Source: Paraburkholderia sp.
Lineage (GTDB): Bacteria > Pseudomonadota > Gammaproteobacteria > Burkholderiales > Burkholderiaceae
NCBI RefSeq assembly: GCF_028283785.1
Contig: NZ_JAPWKB010000018.1
Coordinates: 186,001 to 250,000 of the forward strand
DNA length: 64,000 bases
Reading direction: 5' to 3'
The translations under genes and the position numbers were made by a program. Below are positions 1-8,077 of the stretch, one piece after another. Within the stretch, counting starts at the first letter, position 1. Each line of letters starts with the position of its first letter. The notes under the pieces were generated by a model, which saw only the letters and a list, made by a program, of their open reading frames with translations, was not told where the DNA came from and made no database searches.

Positions 1-58
1 CATTGCGCCGCGTGACCGTTCACAACGACAACAACCACGACGACCACACCACCGCACG

Positions 59-1574
59 ATGCACGCATCATCTTCCGGCGACGCCCGCTCGCCCTCCTCT
101 CGCGACGATCCGTCGGATCGCGCCGATCAGTCCGCTGAACCCCAAGCCGCCGCCGAGGCCACCCGCACCGCCGACGACGCCGTGACCGCCGAGCTCACCT
201 CAACGCCCAACACGTCTGCCGATCAGGACGAACCCGGCCTGGCCATTCCGCAGCGCTATTGGGCGATTCTGGTGGTGGCGCTCGGGATTACGCTGGCCGT
301 GCTCGACGGCGCGATCGCGAACGTCGCGTTGCCGACGATCGCGCGCGATCTCAAGGCGAGCGCGGCCGGATCGATCTGGGTGGTGAACGCGTATCAGCTG
401 GCGATCACGATCTCGCTGTTGCCGCTTGCATCGCTGGGCGACCGGATCGGCTATCGACGGATTTATCTATCGGGGCTGGCGTTGTTCACGGTCGCATCGT
501 TCGGATGCGCATTATCGGACTCGCTGACGACGCTCGCCGCCGCGCGGGTGATCCAAGGTTTCGGCGCAGCCGGGATCATGAGCGTGAACACCGCGCTGGT
601 GCGGATGATTTATCCGCGCAAGCAGCTCGGACTCGGCGTGGCGATCAACGCGATGGTGGTTGCGGTGGCGTCGGCGGTTGGGCCGACCGTGGCGTCGGGC
701 GTGCTGGCGGTGACATCGTGGCCGTGGCTGTTCGCGATCAACGTACCGATCGGCGTCGCGGCGGTTTGCGTCGGGCTAAAGGCTCTGCCGCGCAACAATC
801 GCAACGACGCACCGTACGACTATCTGAGCGCGGTGATGAACGCGTTCGTGTTCGGTCTGCTGATCTTTGCCGTCGATGGCATCAGCCACGGCGAGCGGGC
901 CGTTTTCGTGATCGGCGAGTTGATTGCGGCGGTAGCGATCGGCTACTTCTTTGTCCGTCGACAGTTATCGCAACCCGCGCCGTTGGTTGCCCGTCGATCT
1001 GCTGCGCATTCCGATATTCGCGTTGTCGGTGGGGACGTCGATCTGTTCGTTTGCCGCGCAGATGCTGGCGTTCGTCTCGTTGCCGTTCATGTTGCAGGAC
1101 ATGTTGGGGTTGTCGCAGGTTCAGACGGGCTTGCTGATGACGCCGTGGCCGCTCGTGATCGTGGTGGTGGCACCGCTCGCGGGGGTGTTGTCGGATCGGG
1201 TGTCGGCGGGTTTGCTGGGCGGCGTGGGCCTGGCGATTTTCGCAGTTGGCTTGTTGTTGCTGGCGACGGTGGGCGCGCATCCGGCGCCATTCGATATTGC
1301 TTGGCGGATGGCGGTGTGTGGCGCTGGGTTCGGGATTTTTCAATCGCCGAATAATCGGGCGATGCTGTCGGCCGCGCCGAAGTCGCGGAGTGGCGGTGCG
1401 AGCGGGATGTTGGGGACAGCGCGGTTGACCGGCCAGACGGTGGGGGCGGCGTTAGTGGCGTTGGTGTTTGAGGTTGCGCCTGCGCGCGGGCCGGTGATTG
1501 TGCTTTATGTGGCGGCGGGGTTTGCGGTGGTGGCGATGGGGGTTAGTTTGGGGAGAATACGGGTAAGGGTTTGA
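59..1574 (+). pseudogene. DHA2-type MFS drug efflux transporter, frameshifted
   Basis: This gene encodes a major facilitator inner-membrane exporter of the EmrB/QacA-like (DHA2) type, probably a proton-driven drug or solvent efflux pump. The first part has the MFS motif LGDRIGYRR after TM2 and a motif-C-like AVGPTVASGV helix. The reading frame then breaks: the upstream frame runs to QPAPL and the natural continuation, LPVDLLRIPIFALSV, lies in the frame of the 951-1574 ORF. Removing one G from the GG at 985-986 joins them into a protein of about 504 residues, a normal size for the family. The first 70 residues are a polar, Ala/Asp-rich extension, so the true start could be later than 59. It is either a recent pseudogene or a sequencing error. 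No partner membrane-fusion protein lies in the window. Confidence 0.8.
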
Positions 1575-1674
1575 TTTGGTTTTTGATTTGGTTTGGTTTT
1601 TGGTTTGGCCTGGCTCGGTTCGGGTGTCCCGTTTTCACGTCGGTTTGCCTGGTTCGTCCCTGTGCGGGACCGCA

Positions 1675-1708
1675 CCTACTTTTCTTTGCTCGCGCAAAGA
1701 AAAGTAGG
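1675..1708. terminator. 34-bp perfect hairpin, left arm of element A
   Basis: Two 15-base arms (CCTACTTTTCTTTGC and its complement) flank a 4-base loop, and a GTCCC-TGTGC-GGGAC mini-hairpin lies just outside. It is about 100 bp after the MFS stop. The stem is strong but there is no classical T-run, so terminator or RNA-stabiliser function is inferred. The same hairpin occurs at 2343-2376, 44494-44527 and 47747-47780. Confidence 0.5.
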
Positions 1709-2342
1709 CAAAAGAAAGCGCGTTTACCTCGCGCTTCGTAGCGAGTGGCGTCTAGTATTTTTCGGGTAGTGGACCGCGCACGTTTTGACTCGGCGGTCCG
1801 TTTGGCGTGGTGGTCCGCGCCCGCACATCCCGCCCGCTTCGCGGCGGTAGCCCACTTCAAAAACCCATTTTCGCCACGCTATGTTTCGGTCTTTTCGACT
1901 GCTCCGGCGTCCGCCCCGAAGCGCGGTTTTGCCTTCGTCTGGACGATTCCGGCGTCGGCTCAAAGCCCGGTTTTCACCACGCGATTTGCCAGCCGTCACG
2001 ACCGTTCCTGCTTCCCGCTCAAGGCCCGGTTTGCGCCACGGCGTTCACCCGCCTTCACGATGGTTTCGACGTTCCGAGTTGCCAGGACTTTTGCGCGCGC
2101 GACCCGACCGGCGCATGCCAGGAAAATGGGTTTTGTGACCGACGGAGTGCAGCGCGCGAAGAGCGCCGAGAGAAAAAGACGGGGCTGTGCCCAACGGCTG
2201 TCGCGGAGCGAACAGCCGGAACGAATGACTGCCTTGTCACCAGGTTAAGCGGTGCGACAACTCAAATCGTGCGCGGTCCACTACCCGTTAGTCAGTAGAC
2301 GCCACTCGCTACGGAGTGGCGGTGTAAACGCGCTTTCTTTTG

Positions 2343-2376
2343 CCTACTTTTCTTTGCGCGAGCAAAGAAAAGTAGG
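2343..2376. terminator. 34-bp perfect hairpin, right arm of element A
   Basis: This is the inverted counterpart of the 1675-1708 hairpin, with the same 15-base arms. It lies about 95 bp beyond the otsA stop codon, where otsA transcripts from the minus strand would meet it first. Confidence 0.5.
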
Positions 2377-2468
2377 TGCGGTCCCGCACAGGGACGATCC
2401 AGGCAAACCACCGCGAAACCGGGACAACCACAACAACCAAAACCACAACAAAACCAAAAACCAAAAAA

Positions 2469-3890
2469 TCAAATCGTCACGTCAGCAACCTTCACCACCT
2501 TCTCGGCGACAGACGAAGCCCTCGCCACACTCCTCAAATCCCCCAGGAAAGTATCCCGCCAAACCGACAGATTATTCTCCCTCATCGGTGCCATCATGTC
2601 CGAATGCCGCGCCTGCCGCTCCGCCAGCGGCATCGACAACGCCCGCTCCAACGCCTCGGCCATCTGCGACAGATCGAACGGATTCACGACCAGCGCCCCC
2701 GGTAACTGCTCCGCGGCACCCGCAAACTGCGACAGCACCAGCACCCCCGGATCGGCCGGGTCCTGGGACGCCACATACTCCTTCGCGACCAGATTCATCC
2801 CGTCGCGCAACGGCGTCACATACCCAACCTGCGATTGACGGAACAGCGCCATCAACAGATTCCGGTCGTACTTCCGGTTCAGATACTGAATCGGCGTCCA
2901 GTCGAGCTGCGCGAACCGTCCATTGATCCGCCCGGCTTCGCCTTCCAGATTCTGACGAATCCGCTGATAGGTCTGCACGTCCGAGCGCGTCGGTGGCGCG
3001 ATCTGCACCAGCGACACACGTCCATGCCACCCCGGCGCATTCAGCAACAAGCGCTCGAACGCCTGAAACCGCTCCACCAGCCCCTTCGAATAATCGAGCC
3101 GGTCCACGCTCATGATCAACTTCCGCCCACGCATCCCGTCACGCAAACTCTTCACCGGCTTGCGATCCGTGAACTGCGCCGCGGCCTTCGCGATCGCGTC
3201 CGGATAAATGCCGATCGGATACGCAGCAACCTTCAGGAAACGGTTGTACGCGTGCACCATCCCGTCCTCGCTCGACGTACCGTGCGCGCCGCGCTCAATG
3301 TAATCGACGAACGATTGCCGGTCGGCCTCGGTCTGAAAACCGACGACGTCATACGAGCACATCGCCTTCACCAACTCCTCGTGCGGCGGTACCGTGCGTA
3401 AGACTTCCGGAACCGGAAACGGAATGTGCAGGAAGAACCCCATAGGATTCTTCACGCCAAGTTCACGCAAACACCGCGCAAACGGCAGCAGGTGATAGTC
3501 GTGAACCCAGATGATGTCGTCGGGCTTCAGCAACTCCTTGAGCTGCTTTGCCAGCGTCAGGTTGACGCGCAGATAACCCGCATATTCCTGACGGTCATAG
3601 CGCGACAGATCATTCCGGTAGTGGAAGGTCGGCCATAGCGTCGCGTTCGAAAAACCACGGTAATACTGGTCGTAATCGCGCTTGGTCAGCCCGACCGTCG
3701 CATACGTGACATTGCCCTGCTTCTCGATCACCGGCGCCGATGGCTCGGCCACCGTCTCGCCGCTCCAGCCGAACCACACGCCGCCGGTCTCTTTCAATGC
3801 GTCCAGTACGCCAATCGCCAGGCCGCCTGCGGCGGGGCGTCCTTCCTGCGTCGGCGCAACCCGGTTCGATACCACGATCAATCGGCTCAT
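2469..3890 (-). CDS. otsA: Alpha,alpha-trehalose-phosphate synthase (UDP-forming)
   Basis: This is a cytoplasmic GT20 glycosyltransferase that joins UDP-glucose and glucose-6-phosphate into trehalose-6-phosphate, the first step of osmoprotective trehalose synthesis. At 473 residues it matches OtsA length. Visible family features are an N-terminal LIVVSNRV strand, the AGGLAIGVLDAL loop, WVHDYHLLPF, the DRLDYSKGL nucleotide-binding segment and LRDGMNLVAKEYVASQ near the C-terminus. I chose the start at 3890 because GAGGAG stands 8 bases upstream; the ORF-track start at 3905 would place the ribosome site inside the gene. The gene is convergent with the MFS exporter across element A. No otsB phosphatase is next to it in this window. 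Confidence 0.95.
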   Translation of the reverse strand: MSRLIVVSNRVAPTQEGRPAAGGLAIGVLDALKETGGVWFGWSGETVAEPSAPVIEKQGNVTYATVGLTKRDYDQYYRGFSNATLWPTFHYRNDLSRYDRQEYAGYLRVNLTLAKQLKELLKPDDIIWVHDYHLLPFARCLRELGVKNPMGFFLHIPFPVPEVLRTVPPHEELVKAMCSYDVVGFQTEADRQSFVDYIERGAHGTSSEDGMVHAYNRFLKVAAYPIGIYPDAIAKAAAQFTDRKPVKSLRDGMRGRKLIMSVDRLDYSKGLVERFQAFERLLLNAPGWHGRVSLVQIAPPTRSDVQTYQRIRQNLEGEAGRINGRFAQLDWTPIQYLNRKYDRNLLMALFRQSQVGYVTPLRDGMNLVAKEYVASQDPADPGVLVLSQFAGAAEQLPGALVVNPFDLSQMAEALERALSMPLAERQARHSDMMAPMRENNLSVWRDTFLGDLRSVARASSVAEKVVKVADVTI

Positions 3891-4291
3891 TCGGCTCCTC
3901 CTCATTCGGTTTTGTCGTGCATGGGGGAATACTTGCCCTTAATGCACGCAAGTCCCATGCCGTTTTAACGGCTTTGCGAGAACGAAAATGTGTGTAAATG
4001 TGACAGGCGAGTAAAAGCCGCCCTCGGTATCGCGGAAAACAGAAAAGCTTTCTGCGCGCATCGCATCGATCGAGAAACGGTTTTGCGATTGCGAATCGAA
4101 TTTTTGAAGCGTCGAAAAAACCGCCGTGGTGCGATCGAAGAACCGCATCGGTCGCCGTGTCGGCGTGTCGTTCTCGAATCATTTCAACCGACGAACGCTG
4201 GTGCGCGCCGGACAAACTTCAGCGAATCGCGGTGCGTCCGATCGATCTCCAGACCGCGCGTGCTCGCCGACTCACGCGCGCCGTCACGCGC
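3891..4291. other. Intergenic region upstream of otsA
   Basis: About 400 bp with no supported gene. The stretch 3990-4130 is less GC-rich than its surroundings and should hold the otsA promoter. I could not identify a convincing -35/-10 pair or operator. The ORFs listed here have no ribosome sites or family features. Confidence 0.5.
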
Positions 4292-4504
4292 TCACGAATC
4301 CTGTTCCGAACCGAGATCGCGCTGGTAGTCGATGCCTTCCTTGCGCGCGCCGCCCTGATTGTGGTCGCCGTCGGGCGGCGCATCGGGCGCGACGCGATTC
4401 TGTGCGGCAGGGTCAGGCGCGAGCGGCGGGCCGCCGGTCGATCCTGCGGGGCGCGCATCGCGTTTGTTGTGGCGCGCGGAGCGCCGCAAGGCAGGGTGTC
4501 TCAT
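4292..4504 (-). CDS. Small basic/polar hypothetical protein
   Basis: This is a 70-residue, hydrophilic, probably disordered protein rich in Arg, Ala, Pro and Asp, with an Arg-rich N-terminus and an acidic/polar tail. There is no recognisable domain, signal peptide or membrane segment. The main support is a good GGAGG ribosome site 9-10 bases upstream of the ATG at 4504 and an intact frame in a region otherwise empty on this strand. It lies between the otsA upstream region and the proline-rich gene, all on the minus strand. The composition resembles small stress-related proteins of this family of bacteria, but I do not recognise a function. It could be a spurious GC-rich ORF. Confidence 0.5.
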   Translation of the reverse strand: MRHPALRRSARHNKRDARPAGSTGGPPLAPDPAAQNRVAPDAPPDGDHNQGGARKEGIDYQRDLGSEQDS

Positions 4505-4711
4505 CTTGGTATGCCTCCAAAGAAGGCCATCATCCCGACGGATGACATCATCACAGTCTAGGGCGCGGACCCGCCCTTTGCCGGTAAATCATGCGTCCGC
4601 TTTGTAACAAATACAGCAAAACGCCGCGAAGACGCCGGGCAGGCACAAACTGTGAGCAAATTTGTCCACGTTCACCGTGGCAATGGTGGGCGCGATCGCG
4701 CGCGGCCACGC

Positions 4712-5026
4712 TCAGTGCAAATAACGTGGACGGATCAACGCGGAAAGTGTCGCGGAATGCGGGGTCTCGCCCGGCTGGACCGGCGGATCGCCAATGGACG
4801 GCGTGTCGGGATCGGTCGGCTCGCGAGTCGGGTCGGGAATCGTGTCCGGCTGCGGCGCAGGTTGCGGAGCGGGTCCGGGCGTTGGCGTCGGCGTCGGCGG
4901 ATCGACGGGTTCGGGAGCATGCGCGTGCAGCGCAACCACTGCGCACGTACCGAGCGCAAAAGTCGCTGATGTCGCCGACGTCGTGTGCGGCGAAGCAGGT
5001 GTAGGCGAAGCGGTGTCGTGAGTCAT
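4712..5026 (-). CDS. Proline-rich putative exported small protein
   Basis: This 104-residue protein has an N-terminal moderately hydrophobic stretch (ATFALGTCAVVALHAHA) followed by a Pro/Asp/Thr-rich repetitive tail of PTP, PDP and PAPQP type, which is typical of periplasmic or cell-surface linkers. AGGGAG lies 5-6 bases upstream of the ATG at 5026, and a perfect 12-bp inverted repeat lies just before it. The hydrophobic segment could be a weak signal peptide, with the Cys possibly a lipidation site, although the preceding residues are not a good lipobox. It is downstream of, and in the same direction as, the NtrC-type regulator, separated by about 130 bp. Function unknown. Confidence 0.55.
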   Translation of the reverse strand: MTHDTASPTPASPHTTSATSATFALGTCAVVALHAHAPEPVDPPTPTPTPGPAPQPAPQPDTIPDPTREPTDPDTPSIGDPPVQPGETPHSATLSALIRPRYLH

Positions 5027-5043
5027 ATCGGCTCCCTGTTCTC

Positions 5044-5072
5044 TGCGTTTATCCGTTTGACGGATAAACGCA
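5044..5072. promoter_or_regulatory. Perfect 12-bp inverted repeat before the proline-rich gene
   Basis: TGCGTTTATCCG and its exact complement flank a 5-base loop, 18 bp upstream of the ATG at 5026 and just ahead of its ribosome site. No T-run follows on either strand, so it is more likely an operator or an mRNA 5' hairpin than an intrinsic terminator for the regulator gene upstream. Confidence 0.5.
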
Positions 5073-5155
5073 GCAAGGGGTGTGCCGTCACGATGGCATG
5101 CAGACTGTGTCAGCAGGCAAAACCATCTCGCCCCGGCATGCCAAGGCGTCGCGCG

Positions 5156-6556
5156 TCAGGCGTCGGCGCCGCCCAGCGCGCGCGATTCGTCGGCGGCGTC
5201 GCCGTCGTCACGCGCGTCGTTGCCGTATTCGACCAGACGGTTGTACAGCGTCTTCAGGCTGATCCCGAGGATTTCCGCCGCGCGCGTCTTCACGCCGCCG
5301 CATTGCTCGAGGGTGGCCAGAATCAGCTGACGGTCGGCTTCCGCGAGCGACGTGCCGAACGGGATCGTGATGGCCGTGCCGGCGGCCGGCTTCGACAGCG
5401 TGATCTGCAACGGCACGGTGGCCGTCACGTCGGAATCCGTGCCCGACATGATGTGCGCGCGCTGTACGTAGTTCTTCAGTTCGCGCACGTTACCCGGCCA
5501 CGGATACGACATCAGCATGTCCTTCATGGCCTGCGGGAAATGCTTGCGCGTGCTGTGCCGCTCGTTCAGGTCGTCGAGGAACGCCTGCGCGAGCAGCTCG
5601 ACGTCCTTGCCGCGCTCACGCAGCGGCGGCAGGCTGATCGGGAAGACGTTGAGCCGGTGATACAGATCGAGCCGCATCTTGCCTTCGAGCACCGCCTGTT
5701 CAGGATCGCGGTTGGTCGCGGCGATCAGCCGAACGTCGGTTTCGATTTCCTTGGTCGTACCCACGCGCATGAACATGCCGGTTTCCAGCACGCGCAGCAG
5801 CTTCACCTGAAGCTCGATCGGCATTTCGGTGATTTCGTCGAGGAACAGCGTGCCGCCGTTCGCGCGCTCGAAATAGCCCTTGTGCTGACGATCCGCGCCC
5901 GTGAAAGAGCCGCGCTCGTGACCGAACATTTCCGACTCGATCAGGTTCGGCGAAATGGCGCCGCAGTTCACCGCGAGAAACGCGTGTTTGCGCCGCAAGC
6001 TCAACTGGTGGAGCGTCTGCGCGGCGACTTCCTTGCCGGTGCCCGACTCGCCGACCAGCATCACCGAGGCCGCCGTCGGCGCAACCCGGCCGATCTGGTC
6101 GTAGACCTCCTGCATTGCCGGGGAATTGCCGAGCATCAGGCCGAAGCGGCCCATCCGGCGCAACTCGCCGCGCAATGTGCCGATTTCCGCCTTCAGGTCG
6201 CCCGCGCGCGGCAGCCGCGACAGGATCGCCTTCACGCGCTGCATGTTGATCGGCTTGACCAGGTAGTCGGTGGCGCCCATTTTCAGCGCGTTCACCGCCG
6301 ATTCCACGGTCGCGTGACCGGTAATCACAATCACCTCGACGCCCGAACGCGGGTCGAGATCTTCGAACAGATCGACGCCGCTGCCATCGGGCAGCTTGAG
6401 GTCGGTGAACACGACATCCGGCATCTGCCGGACCAACTGGATACGCGCTTCGCGCAGGTCGCCCGCCGTGGCGGTCGTGAGCCCGTCTTCCCCGATGATG
6501 GCGGCCAGCGCCTCGCGGGTTTCGGCATCGTCATCGACGATCAATACGTGTGGCAT
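5156..6556 (-). CDS. NtrC-family sigma-54-dependent response regulator
   Basis: This is a DNA-binding transcription activator of 466 residues. Residues 1-120 form a receiver with acidic pocket VDDD, phospho-acceptor Asp52 (FTDLKLPDG) and Lys101. An AAA+ domain follows with Walker A GESGTGKE, the sigma-54-contacting loop GSFTGA and Walker [12 protein letters not shown] Fis-type helix-turn-helix ([17 protein letters not shown]) ends the protein. I chose the start MPHVLIVDDD at 6556; the ORF extension to 6742 encodes no receiver sequence. The cognate kinase is not in the window. The HTH and AAA+ core closely resemble the receiver-less activator at 8078, which suggests they are paralogues. Its targets cannot be told from the sequence. 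Confidence 0.93.
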   Translation of the reverse strand: MPHVLIVDDDAETREALAAIIGEDGLTTATAGDLREARIQLVRQMPDVVFTDLKLPDGSGVDLFEDLDPRSGVEVIVITGHATVESAVNALKMGATDYLVKPINMQRVKAILSRLPRAGDLKAEIGTLRGELRRMGRFGLMLGNSPAMQEVYDQIGRVAPTAASVMLVGESGTGKEVAAQTLHQLSLRRKHAFLAVNCGAISPNLIESEMFGHERGSFTGADRQHKGYFERANGGTLFLDEITEMPIELQVKLLRVLETGMFMRVGTTKEIETDVRLIAATNRDPEQAVLEGKMRLDLYHRLNVFPISLPPLRERGKDVELLAQAFLDDLNERHSTRKHFPQAMKDMLMSYPWPGNVRELKNYVQRAHIMSGTDSDVTATVPLQITLSKPAAGTAITIPFGTSLAEADRQLILATLEQCGGVKTRAAEILGISLKTLYNRLVEYGNDARDDGDAADESRALGGADA

Positions 6557-6964
6557 CGTGTCTCGAGAGCCTGAAAGTGTTGATGGTGGACGGCATGCGT
6601 GAATGCATGAAGATACAACCGGACCACAGTATGCCACCGAGGTCGGAGCGCCCGGAAGGCGGTCCCGAACGCGCGAAACCGCTACGTTCGACGACCGGCC
6701 AAACCAGCAACTCGACGCGATCTCGCAACAATCGCCAGTCAACGCGCGGCGAAAACACCGCTAACGGCACCGATTGTTGTGTATTCGCTGATTATACGGA
6801 CATATCGCAATAAACTCGACCGGCCGATGTGCGGGTCCGCGCGCACCTGCTGCGCGCCGTGCAACCGCAGTGCAACCACAAAGCGCACGTGAGGCAAGCG
6901 CAGAAACGGACACGCGGGTTTGCCGCGCGTCCGCTCCGCTCGATATTCAATCTTGCAGCTAGTG
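6557..6964. other. Intergenic region upstream of the response regulator
   Basis: About 410 bp with no supported gene. A relatively AT-rich stretch around 6775-6815 is the most likely promoter area for the minus-strand regulator. No clear sigma-54 -24/-12 element was found. Confidence 0.45.
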
Positions 6965-7216
6965 TCAACTATGCGGAAACGGCCACGGCCCAGCGCCGTT
7001 CGCGTGATCGGCGCCATTGGCGACACCCCGCGGCGCCACGCCGGTTTTCGGCACCACCGCGCTCGGCGTGACGACGTTGCCGCCTTCGTTCTCCCAGCGG
7101 TTCAGCTCGCGGCCGAGCGGCAACTGCGCGCCGCCGTGCTTCTGCGCCCAGCGCAACGCGAGCATGCCGCCGACCACCATCAGAATGCCAAAAACACCGA
7201 TTCTCGGACGTGCCAT
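6965..7216 (-). CDS. Small membrane-anchored hypothetical protein downstream of DUF883
   Basis: This is an 83-residue protein with one N-terminal transmembrane helix (about residues 8-22, GVFGILMVVGGMLAL) and a polar Gly/Pro/Ala-rich tail. The ORF track shows it as the end of a 222-residue ORF, but that upstream part is a shadow of the DUF883 gene. AGGAG lies 6-7 bases before the ATG at 7216. It follows the DUF883 gene by 80 bp in the same direction and is probably co-transcribed. The pair resembles inner-membrane stress-protein clusters of the YqjD/ElaB type, so a membrane-associated role is inferred. No domain is recognised. Confidence 0.7.
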   Translation of the reverse strand: MARPRIGVFGILMVVGGMLALRWAQKHGGAQLPLGRELNRWENEGGNVVTPSAVVPKTGVAPRGVANGADHANGAGPWPFPHS

Positions 7217-7296
7217 GTCGATCTCCTCATTCTCGTCAAACGGTTCAGGCTGCGCGACGCGCATCGCCCGATACGTGAAAACCGTGCGCGCCCGTG

Positions 7297-7614
7297 TCAG
7301 CGCGCGGCCAGCACGCCGAGCAGAAACGCCGTGCCGGCCGCAATGCCGATCGACTGCCACGGATTGCGGCGGATATAGCGTTCCGCGCTGACGGCCGCGA
7401 CCCGATAGCGATGATGGGCGGCGTCCTGCGCGTCGCCCAGCGCGGCTTGCAGGGTTTCGACATGCGTGCCGAGCCGGTCGCGCAACGCGTTGACGCCTTC
7501 GCCCGGCACATTGGCCGCAAGTCGCAGCATTTCTTCCGAGTCGGTCAGCAGCACCCGCAGGTCTTCGACGATCTTCTGCTTGCCCAGTGCAAGCTGTTGC
7601 GTGGTTTCGGTCAT
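7297..7614 (-). CDS. DUF883 (YqjD/ElaB-like) membrane-anchored protein
   Basis: At 105 residues this matches the DUF883 family: a long amphipathic, probably coiled-coil N-terminal region (residues 5-75, with LLTDSEEMLRLAA), then the characteristic RRNPW motif, then a C-terminal helix (SIGIAAGTAFLLGVLAAR) that anchors it in the inner membrane. E. coli YqjD and ElaB bind ribosomes at the membrane in stationary phase; a comparable role here is inferred from the family. AGGAG precedes the ATG at 7614. It is the first gene of a probable two-gene operon with the small membrane protein at 6965-7216. Confidence 0.88.
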   Translation of the reverse strand: MTETTQQLALGKQKIVEDLRVLLTDSEEMLRLAANVPGEGVNALRDRLGTHVETLQAALGDAQDAAHHRYRVAAVSAERYIRRNPWQSIGIAAGTAFLLGVLAAR

Positions 7615-8077
7615 TACCCGCTCCTGTGTTCATGCAGCGTCATTCGGTTGGCGACCCGGACGGTGCGGTCCGATCGCCTTCGTTTAGCTGGTGCGGCAAA
7701 GCGCACGTGTCGGAGTGAAGTCGCAAGCGCCGTTCCTGGCCGCCGCCGATGCCCGCGCCGCAGTCCCGATTAGCATCGATCCGATCGGCGATAAAGCGTT
7801 CATTCCGCGCCACGGACCGGCGTGTCGCGTTCAACAGGCGCAGAAAATTATGCCGATCAGGCACGTTCCGTGCGGGTCTTCCGGTCACACTTGCCGGACC
7901 GCGTGACGACCCGCACGTCCGCTACCGACGCGCATTGCAGCCAACCGCTTTCAGATGGTTAAATCGACCTTTGCGAGATAGTGAACGGCAGCCTGCCGCG
8001 TCCGCGCTCACGAAGCGCGCGTTTGCAATGGCGCATGCGCCGCTTCATCGAACCACACTGCACAGGACACCCTGTTT
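7615..8077. other. Divergent intergenic region, DUF883 and sigma-54 activator
   Basis: About 460 bp with no supported gene. It must hold promoters for the minus-strand DUF883 operon and the plus-strand activator. ORFs in the track here lack ribosome sites and family features. A TGGTTAAAT stretch near 7955 is a plausible -10 region for the activator. Confidence 0.45.

Larger units (their letters stand above)
1622..2429. repeat. Inverted-repeat element, copy A (uninterrupted)
   Basis: This is an approximately 0.8-kb non-coding element bounded by long imperfect terminal inverted repeats, about 1622-1790 and 2260-2429. Each arm contains a GTCCC/GGGAC mini-hairpin, a 34-bp perfect hairpin with CCTACTTTTCTTTGC arms, a GAAAGCGCGTTTAC segment, a GCGAGTGGCGTCTA segment and GGGTAGTGGACCGCGCACG. 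A further inward pair is AAAACCCATTTTC near 1860 and its complement near 2121. The core between them holds degenerate direct repeats of about 58 bp. The same element recurs near 44.4-47.8 kb, where two insertion sequences split it. It sits between the convergent 3' ends of the MFS gene and otsA. ORFs predicted inside it are overlapping shadows without recognisable domains or ribosome sites. Confidence 0.85.

Noticed and set aside
1543-1999. Minus-strand ORFs in element A similar to ORFs in element B (44155-44821)
   Set aside because: They appear in both copies only because the DNA repeats. Several frames are open at once, there is no ribosome site, and they run across hairpins and repeat borders. 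They are not supported as proteins.
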